NCBI GenBank assembly: GCA_947174215.1 | Contig: CAMWIB010000022.1 | Span: 1 to 11,549, forward strand | Length of the DNA: 11,549 bases | Direction: 5' to 3' | From: an uncultured Clostridia bacterium | GTDB lineage: Bacteria > Bacillota > Clostridia > Christensenellales > CAG-917 | Shown here: positions 7,235 to 11,549 of the stretch, piece after piece | How positions within the stretch are numbered: the first letter of the stretch is position 1 | How the letters are laid out: each line of letters starts with the position of its first letter | Notes under the pieces: model-generated | Seen by the model: only the letters and a program-made list of their open reading frames with translations | What the model was told of the DNA's origin: nothing | Databases searched by the model: none | Translations under genes and position numbers: made by a program

Positions 7235-9022
7235 TTATTCTTTGATGATTGCGCCGAACTTACAGGTTGCAATACACTGTCCGCACTTTACGCACTTCTC
7301 TTGATTGATGTCGAACTTCTTCTTAATCTCGCCTGTAATAGCGTTGACCGGACACTTTCTCGAACAAGCCGAGCAACCGATACACTTATCAGTAATCTTG
7401 AACTGAATGAGCTTCTTGCAGACGTGCGCGGGGCAACGATGCTCCTTGATGTGCGCTTCATACTCGTCACGGAAGTAGCGGAGCGTAGAAAGCACGGGGT
7501 TGGGAGCCGTCTGACCCAAACCGCAGAGCGAGTTCGACTTTATGTAATAACAAAGCTGTTCCATATCGTCAAGGTCCTGCATAGTCGCCTTACCGCTTGT
7601 AATCTTATCGAGATATTCAAGCAAACGACGGTTACCGATACGGCAGGGAGTGCATTTTCCGCAGCTCTCGTCAACGGTGAACTCCAAGAAGAACTTTGCG
7701 ATGTCAACCATACAGTTGTCCTCGTCCATGACAATCATACCGCCCGAACCCATCATCGAGCCGATGGAGATGAGGTTGTCATAGTCAATCGGGATATCGA
7801 GATGCTCCGCAGGAATACAGCCGCCGGAAGGACCGCCCGTCTGCGCAGCCTTGAACTTCTTATCGTTCGGGATACCGCCGCCGATGTCCTCGATAATCTC
7901 ACGCAAGGTCGTACCCATAGGAATCTCAACAAGACCCGTGTTTACAATCTTACCGCCAAGTGCGAATACCTTCGTACCCTTTGACCTCTCGGTACCCATT
8001 GCGGCGAACCACTCCGGACCGTTGAGGATAATCTGCGTGATGTTTGCGTACGTTTCGACGTTGTTGAGGATTGTCGGCTTTGCGAACAGACCCTTTACAG
8101 CGGGGAACGGAGGACGGGGACGAGGCTCACCGCGGTGACCTTCGATTGAAGTCATAAGTGCGGTTTCCTCACCGCAGACGAATGCGCCTGAACCAAGCTT
8201 CAACTCGATGTCGAACGCGAAGCCCGTGCCGAGAATGTTGTCGCCGAGCAAGCCGTACTCTCTCGATTGCGCAATAGCTATCTTCAAACGCTCAACCGCG
8301 ATAGGATACTCCGCACGAACGTAGATGTAGCCTTGGTGAGAACCGATTGCATAACCCGCTATCGTCATTGCTTCAAGCACTGCGTGGGGGTCGCCTTCGA
8401 GAACCGACCTATCCATAAACGCACCGGGGTCGCCCTCGTCTGCGTTACAGCATACGTATTTTGTGTCATTATTCTGATTTTTTGCAAACTGCCATTTTAC
8501 GCCTGTCGGGAAGCCCGCGCCGCCTCTGCCGCGCAAGCCCGAAGCCTTGACGATATCGATAACCTGCTGAGGGTCAAGCTCCGTCAAGCACTTGATGAGC
8601 GCCTGATAGCCGTCGCGTGCGATGTACTCGTCGATAACCTCGGGGTTGATAACGCCGCAGTTACGGAGTGCGACACGCGTTTGCTTCTTGTAGAAGTTGG
8701 TGTCCGACAAGGACTTCACGGTCTTGTTGCCGAGAGCCTTCTCATGATAAAGAAGTCTGTCAACGAGTCTGCCCTTGATGATGTGTTCCTCGATAATCTC
8801 AGGGACGTCCTCTACCTTTATGCCGCTGTAAAACGCGCCTTCGGGATAGATGATGATGATTGGACCTACCGCGCAAAGACCAAAGCAGCCAGTGCCGACA
8901 ACGAGTACGTCGTCTTGAAGATTTTTCTCTTTGATTTGCTGTTCAAACGCTTCACGGATTTTGCCGCTGTTGTTGGAGTGGCATCCCGTTCCGCCGCAAA
9001 CCAGTATGTGGGTTCTATACAT
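7235..9022 (-). CDS. hndC: NuoF-like flavin/NAD(P)-binding hydrogenase subunit (HndC/HydB type)
   Basis: This 595-residue subunit is where NAD(P)(H) meets the complex through FMN, and in the characterised Thermotoga HydABC family it is the seat of electron bifurcation. Residues 1-90 are a thioredoxin-like [2Fe-2S] domain (C9, C14, C46, C50). The NuoF core follows, with the glycine-rich GLRGRGGAGFPTG at 162-174, NADEGDPG at 193-200 and GSGAFVCGEETAL at 277-289. A NuoF [4Fe-4S] site uses C454, C457, C460 and C500. A C-x4-C pair (C530, C535) lies before two C-terminal ferredoxin clusters (C547/550/553/557 and C577/580/583/587). The added C-terminal ferredoxin separates it from respiratory complex I NuoF. 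GGAGG precedes the ATG, and hndB ends 14 nt upstream. Whether the partner is NAD or NADP cannot be told from sequence alone. Confidence 0.96.
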   Translation of the reverse strand: MYRTHILVCGGTGCHSNNSGKIREAFEQQIKEKNLQDDVLVVGTGCFGLCAVGPIIIIYPEGAFYSGIKVEDVPEIIEEHIIKGRLVDRLLYHEKALGNKTVKSLSDTNFYKKQTRVALRNCGVINPEVIDEYIARDGYQALIKCLTELDPQQVIDIVKASGLRGRGGAGFPTGVKWQFAKNQNNDTKYVCCNADEGDPGAFMDRSVLEGDPHAVLEAMTIAGYAIGSHQGYIYVRAEYPIAVERLKIAIAQSREYGLLGDNILGTGFAFDIELKLGSGAFVCGEETALMTSIEGHRGEPRPRPPFPAVKGLFAKPTILNNVETYANITQIILNGPEWFAAMGTERSKGTKVFALGGKIVNTGLVEIPMGTTLREIIEDIGGGIPNDKKFKAAQTGGPSGGCIPAEHLDIPIDYDNLISIGSMMGSGGMIVMDEDNCMVDIAKFFLEFTVDESCGKCTPCRIGNRRLLEYLDKITSGKATMQDLDDMEQLCYYIKSNSLCGLGQTAPNPVLSTLRYFRDEYEAHIKEHRCPAHVCKKLIQFKITDKCIGCSACSRKCPVNAITGEIKKKFDINQEKCVKCGQCIATCKFGAIIKE

Positions 9023-9036
9023 ATAAATTCCTCCCT

Positions 9037-9372
9037 TTACGCCTTAACAAGATTATTGATGATTTCAACTGCCTTTTCGGCGTTTACTTTCGTGTATTTT
9101 ACAGTTTCCTTTCCGGGAACATGCACTTCGACGACAGGTTCGTCAGCGCAGTTACCCATGCAACCCGTACGCGTGACAAGAACGCCCTTGATGTTCTTGG
9201 TTTCAACCTCGTCAACCAACGCGTTGAAAACGGTGCGCGCACCTGCATTCAAGCCGCAAGTACCCATACCGACAATGATATGTATTTCTTTTTCCATATC
9301 TGAATTGTCGCGCAAGCATATTTGCGCCTGCATCTTCGCTCTGATTTCATTGATATCAGCGATGCTCTTCAT
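9037..9372 (-). CDS. hndB: Thioredoxin-like [2Fe-2S] hydrogenase subunit (HndB type)
   Basis: This small 111-residue subunit belongs to the thioredoxin-like ferredoxin fold and should pass electrons within the hydrogenase complex. The visible motifs are GMGTCGLNAGA with C39 and TGCMGNC with C71 and C75, then the family's 'EPVVEVHVPG' strand. Against the N-terminal domain of hndC (CGGTGC) the first cluster cysteine is replaced by glycine here. Only three of four ligands align, and C19 could be the fourth. The ATG overlaps the TGA of the upstream ATPase gene as ATGA, and GGAGGAG lies 7 nt before it. Translation of the two is therefore probably coupled. The order hndA, ATPase, hndB, hndC, hndD supports the assignment. 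Confidence 0.9.
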   Translation of the reverse strand: MKSIADINEIRAKMQAQICLRDNSDMEKEIHIIVGMGTCGLNAGARTVFNALVDEVETKNIKGVLVTRTGCMGNCADEPVVEVHVPGKETVKYTKVNAEKAVEIINNLVKA

Positions 9373-9881
9373 AAATTTGCTCCTCCATTTTGTCTGATAA
9401 ATTTGTTGATATCCTCTCTCATCAGGCGAAGCACCCCTCGGGACTGTAATTCAGCCACCGATAAGGCGGATTTTAGCTCGCCTGTGTCAATTCTTTTCGT
9501 CCTACCGTAAACGCTAAGTTCAAGCACCGTATCGAAGTCGCCTACGAGCGTCAGCATAGTCGCACCGAAATCTCCGAGATATGCGCCGTCACTCCGCAAG
9601 TAGCTTGCGCGCACCGTAGTGCCTATCCCTTTTTCAGATGAGATTTCAAACTGCTTAGCATTCTCTTTTACGAGCGTCAGCCCAATTCCAGAACTACCCT
9701 TAAATGACTTGCCGTCTTCAAGTGCGGCGGTAAGAACTTCTTTGTCCATACCCTGACCGTCGTCGCTCACCTCAAACGATATACACTCCTCGTCCACGCC
9801 GACCGCTATACGCAAATGCTTTGCGCCTGCGTCTATGGAGTTTTGAGCTACGTCTGATATTGCGAGCGAAACTTCTCTCAT
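9369..9881 (-). CDS. Stand-alone GHKL/HATPase_c ATP-binding protein inside the hydrogenase operon
   Basis: This 170-residue protein is a bare histidine-kinase-like ATPase domain. The N box is DVAQNSIDA with N14 and D17, the G1 box is DDGQGM (40-45), the G2 box is GSSGIGL (62-68) and a GIGTT loop lies at 85-89. ATP binding therefore looks intact. There is no dimerisation/phospho-acceptor histidine domain, no sensor and no membrane segment. The tail (about 96-170) is unassigned; its GDFDTVLELSVYGR stretch is the most distinctive part. It starts 9 nt after the hndA stop without a clear ribosome site, so translation is probably coupled, and it overlaps hndB by 4 nt. From memory, similar ATP-binding proteins accompany hnd genes in other Clostridia, which I cannot verify here. 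It could be an anti-sigma-like switch, a kinase of an unlinked partner or an assembly factor. None of these is shown. Confidence 0.85.
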   Translation of the reverse strand: MREVSLAISDVAQNSIDAGAKHLRIAVGVDEECISFEVSDDGQGMDKEVLTAALEDGKSFKGSSGIGLTLVKENAKQFEISSEKGIGTTVRASYLRSDGAYLGDFGATMLTLVGDFDTVLELSVYGRTKRIDTGELKSALSVAELQSRGVLRLMREDINKFIRQNGGANL

Positions 9882-9890
9882 CGGAACGGA

Positions 9891-10397
9891 TTACATTGCC
9901 TTATACTTTGCAACGATATCGGGAATGTCCTTAACGGTAAGCTTGCCGTAGACCTCATTGTTCACCGTCATAACGGGAGCAAGACCGCAGCAGCCTACGC
10001 ATCTCGTAGAAGCGATAGAATACTTGCCGTCAGACGAGGTTTCGCCGTCTTTAAGCCCAAGGCACTCCTCCAATTTTGCAACGACGTCGCCCGAACCCTT
10101 GACGTAGCAAGCAGTACCAAGACATACGCCGAAAGCATACGAGCCTTGCGGATTGAGCGTGAACTGTGAGTAGAACGTTGCAACGCCGAATACCTCTTCG
10201 AGTGAAACGCCCATTTCATCAGCGATTATGCTCTGAACCTCGATGGGCAGATAGCCGTAAATCGCTTGCGCTCTTTGCAATGCAGTCATGACGCTGGGAT
10301 GCGCGGACGACTTTATCTCGTCCAAAACCTGTCTTAACTGCGTTTCCTGTTCCGCCGTGCCTTTGAATGCAACGGTTGTGAGTTTGATTTTTGACAT
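9891..10397 (-). CDS. hndA: NuoE-like [2Fe-2S] hydrogenase subunit (HndA/HydC type)
   Basis: This 168-residue protein is the 24-kDa (NuoE) homologue that shuttles electrons next to the NuoF-like subunit. An N-terminal helical bundle contains the family signature 'ALQRAQAIYGYLP' and 'VFGVATFYSQF'. The thioredoxin-like domain binds [2Fe-2S] through C92, C97 (GVCLGTAC) and C133, C137 (RCVGCCG). The start is set at the ATG at 10397, where GGAGGA lies 4 nt upstream. A 21-residue extension to 10460 is open but would begin on the -35 box of the predicted promoter, so it cannot be translated from that transcript. It is the first gene of the hydrogenase operon, and the ATPase gene begins 9 nt after its stop. 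Confidence 0.95.
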   Translation of the reverse strand: MSKIKLTTVAFKGTAEQETQLRQVLDEIKSSAHPSVMTALQRAQAIYGYLPIEVQSIIADEMGVSLEEVFGVATFYSQFTLNPQGSYAFGVCLGTACYVKGSGDVVAKLEECLGLKDGETSSDGKYSIASTRCVGCCGLAPVMTVNNEVYGKLTVKDIPDIVAKYKAM

Positions 10398-10431
10398 ATG
10401 TTCCTCCGTGTAATAAAACGCTTGTGCTGTT

Positions 10432-10460
10432 ATTCTACCACAATAAAAACGGTGTTGCAA
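10432..10460 (-). promoter_or_regulatory. Promoter of the hydrogenase operon
   Basis: On the minus strand TTGCAA (10460-10455) is followed by exactly 17 nt and then TAGAAT (10437-10432), preceded by TGG as an extended -10. A very AT-rich stretch lies directly upstream (10461-10490). Transcription should start near 10425, leaving a leader of about 28 nt before the hndA ATG. Confidence 0.75.
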
Positions 10461-10484
10461 TAAATATCTTTATAAATATATAAA

Positions 10485-10502
10485 ATAATTTCTGGAAATT
10501 AT
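10485..10502. promoter_or_regulatory. 18-bp palindrome upstream of the hydrogenase promoter (possible operator)
   Basis: ATAATTTC-TG-GAAATTAT is a perfect 8+2+8 inverted repeat. Its centre is about 68 bp upstream of the predicted transcription start and 25 bp behind the -35 box, a position typical of activator sites. It is not a Rex-type site (TTGTTAA...TTAACAA). The bound protein is unknown. Confidence 0.4.
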
Positions 10503-10517
10503 ATACATAAAATAATA

Positions 10518-10554
10518 TCCCGCAAATATCCCTCAAACAATGGCGTTTGCGGGA
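10518..10554. repeat. 9-bp inverted repeat with 19-nt loop
   Basis: TCCCGCAAA (10518-10526) is perfectly complementary to TTTGCGGGA (10546-10554). On the minus strand the stem is followed by TATTATTTTATG, so it may be a weak second terminator downstream of nadE. An overlapping inner pairing (CAAAC with GTTTG) is also possible. Confidence 0.4.
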
Positions 10555-10569
10555 ATCCCAAATAGAGCG

Positions 10570-10590
10570 CATTCGCATAATAAGCGAATG
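10570..10590. repeat. Short hairpin between nadE terminator and hydrogenase promoter
   Basis: CATTCGC (10570-10576) pairs with GCGAATG (10584-10590) around a 7-nt loop. Neither strand has a T-run after it, so it is not a simple terminator. Its role is unknown. Confidence 0.4.
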
Positions 10591-10603
10591 TTCAGCAAAA
10601 TAA

Positions 10604-10635
10604 AAAAGCGCACGCTCTTTTTTGCGTACGCTTTT
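10604..10635 (-). terminator. Rho-independent terminator of nadE
   Basis: In the minus-strand RNA AAAAGCGUACGC (from 10635) pairs with GCGUGCGCUUUU (to 10604) around an 8-nt loop, followed by more U residues. The one imperfect position is a G-U wobble on the minus strand but a C-A mismatch on the plus strand, so it serves minus-strand transcription. It lies about 105 nt after the nadE stop. Confidence 0.8.
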
Positions 10636-10740
10636 ACATAATGCAAAGTGTTTTTGTCTCATCAAAGCTTTACACCAAGCAAACATTAACCCCAACTTCT
10701 TCACACTTCACTATTACTTCTTAACTCAAATTTCGGTATT

Positions 10741-11496
10741 CTAATCGAGCGTTTTGCAAAAAGTCTGCGGCATACGTCTTTTGTGTGCGCTTGCTCTTTT
10801 TGCTCTTTCAATCTTGTCTTTTACCTCGCTTGGCACCTCTTCACCGCGAAGATATGCGTCAACGTCAGCGTATTTAATTCCAAGCTCGTCCTCGTCGGTC
10901 TGCCCCGGATAGAGTCCTGCGGACGGAGCTTTGCTTACGATATTCTCGGGCGCGCCGAGATAGCGCAAATGAGCGTATACCTCGCTGACTGTTAGGTCGG
11001 ATATAAGATTGAAGTCGCACGCGCCGTCACCCCACTTCGTGAAGTAGCCGAGCGTAGTTTCATCAAGATTGCCAGTACCCGCAACGAGATATCCTCTCGC
11101 CTGTCCGAGAGCGTAAAGCGTTATCATTCTAAGACGCGGGTTGATATTTACTCCCGCCATTTTGAGGCTTGCCGCGCCCGCGTTATCCTTTTCAAACAAG
11201 TCGCCAAACGCCGCAAGAATACTGCTCTTCGTGTCGCTCAAATCAATCTCTATCTGCTCGATACCGAAGCACTTGCCCGCCGCAAGCGCGTCGTCACGGT
11301 CACTGCCGTAGTTTTGAGAGGAATGACACGGCATAATGACTCCAAGCACGTTATCCGTTGCGCGCTTGCAAAGCGCACCCACGAGCGTACAGTCCTTGCC
11401 GCCGCTATTGCCGTAAATGATGCCCTTTGCGCCCGTGGTCTGCAAAAGATTCTTTATCCACTCTACGCGTTGCTCAACCGAGGTTTTTACGTCCAT
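10741..11496 (-). CDS. nadE: Ammonia-dependent NAD+ synthetase
   Basis: This 251-residue enzyme joins ammonia to nicotinic acid adenine dinucleotide using ATP, the last step of NAD synthesis, in the cytoplasm. The PP-loop is GNSGGKD (29-35). The family signatures GTGNLDE (140-146), LGYFTKWGDG (149-158), KAPSAGLYPGQTDEDELG and a C-terminal HKRRMP all appear in order. There is no glutaminase domain, so it is the short, ammonia-using form. The position usually held by lysine in the 'LTK' motif is valine here (DLTVSEV, V170). AAAGGA precedes the ATG. It has its own terminator, so it is probably transcribed apart from the NAD(P)-coupled hydrogenase next to it. Confidence 0.95.
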   Translation of the reverse strand: MDVKTSVEQRVEWIKNLLQTTGAKGIIYGNSGGKDCTLVGALCKRATDNVLGVIMPCHSSQNYGSDRDDALAAGKCFGIEQIEIDLSDTKSSILAAFGDLFEKDNAGAASLKMAGVNINPRLRMITLYALGQARGYLVAGTGNLDETTLGYFTKWGDGACDFNLISDLTVSEVYAHLRYLGAPENIVSKAPSAGLYPGQTDEDELGIKYADVDAYLRGEEVPSEVKDKIERAKRASAHKRRMPQTFCKTLD

Positions 11497-11510
11497 AATA
11501 AATCCTTTTC

Positions 11511-11538
11511 ACCGCACGGAAAAGATATGACGCGCGGT
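11511..11538 (-). other. Hairpin in the nadE leader RNA
   Basis: In minus-strand RNA ACCGCGCG (11538-11531) pairs with CGUGCGGU (11518-11511) over 8 bp with one G-U wobble and a 12-nt loop. The wobble becomes a mismatch on the plus strand, which fits selection on the nadE transcript. It lies at the predicted 5' end, before the ribosome site. It does not match a NAD riboswitch that I know. Confidence 0.4.
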
Positions 11539-11542
11539 TTAT

Positions 11543-11548
11543 ATTATA
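11543..11548 (-). promoter_or_regulatory. -10 box of the nadE promoter at window edge
   Basis: The minus strand reads TATAAT at 11548-11543. Its -35 partner would lie beyond the window. Transcription from here would give a leader of about 40 nt to the nadE ATG. Confidence 0.45.
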
Positions 11549-11549
11549 T

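Noticed and set aside
8267..9397. Long open frame of 376 codons on the plus strand opposite hndC and hndB.
   Set aside because: The opposite strand encodes hndC and hndB with all cluster motifs. The plus frame has no recognisable domain and no ribosome site that I can see, so it is a shadow.
10422..10447. Possible Rex site overlapping the -10 box of the hydrogenase promoter (TTGTGG...TAACAG on the minus strand).
   Set aside because: Only one half-site is close to the TTGT..ACAA pattern, and the spacing is one base short, so the match is not better than chance in AT-rich sequence.
10398..10460. A 21-residue N-terminal extension of hndA.
   Set aside because: Its ATG lies on the -35 box of the predicted promoter, while the internal ATG at 10397 has a strong GGAGGA.
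10435..10704. An 89-codon minus-strand frame (GTG start) between nadE and hndA.
   Set aside because: It runs through the nadE terminator, both hairpins and the hydrogenase promoter, and has no good ribosome site. Its product is low-quality and unrecognisable.

Overview
The window looks like part of the chromosome of an anaerobic, fermentative Firmicute, most likely an uncultured gut-type Clostridia. This is inference. It rests on strong GGAGG ribosome sites, a multi-subunit NAD(P)-coupled [FeFe] hydrogenase of the Hnd/Hyd type, a clostridial-style ammonia-dependent NAD synthetase, and Gram-positive surface proteins built from InlB-type, GLUG-like, Ig-like and CxxC modules. Every gene I can support is on the minus strand, so the window reads biologically from right to left. 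I saw no tRNA, rRNA, CRISPR array, insertion sequence or phage gene.

Right end (11549-10600): nadE (NAD synthetase) has a -10 box at the window edge, a short hairpin leader and its own terminator. The next 340 bases (10398-10740) hold that terminator, two further inverted repeats, an 18-bp palindrome and a well-formed extended -10 promoter.

Middle (10397-5483): a five-gene operon, tightly packed with gaps of 9, 14 and 12 nt and one 4-nt overlap. Its order is hndA (NuoE-like), a stand-alone GHKL ATPase, hndB (thioredoxin-like ferredoxin), hndC (NuoF-like flavin/NAD subunit) and hndD (catalytic [FeFe] hydrogenase). The four Hnd subunits should form a soluble complex that couples NAD(P)H, probably together with reduced ferredoxin, to H2. 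The ATPase is the unexplained member. A bidirectional stem-loop terminator (5358-5389) closes the operon. The hydrogenase maturases (HydE/F/G) are not in the window.

Left end (5223-1): a promoter with a 10-bp direct repeat on either side of its -10 box drives two surface-protein genes. The first is a membrane-anchored protein with CxxC modules, InlB-like repeats and a cohesin-like C-terminal domain. Its real start is probably a GTG at 5132 rather than the upstream ATG. Fourteen bases later begins a giant secreted protein whose frame is open for all 1216 codons to the window edge. It carries a signal peptide, an Asn/Gln/Asp/Pro linker, a coiled coil, GLUG-like repeats with a 43-residue period, Ig-like domains and CxxC zinc-ribbon-like modules. 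Both proteins carry the CxxC module family, which suggests one extracellular assembly.
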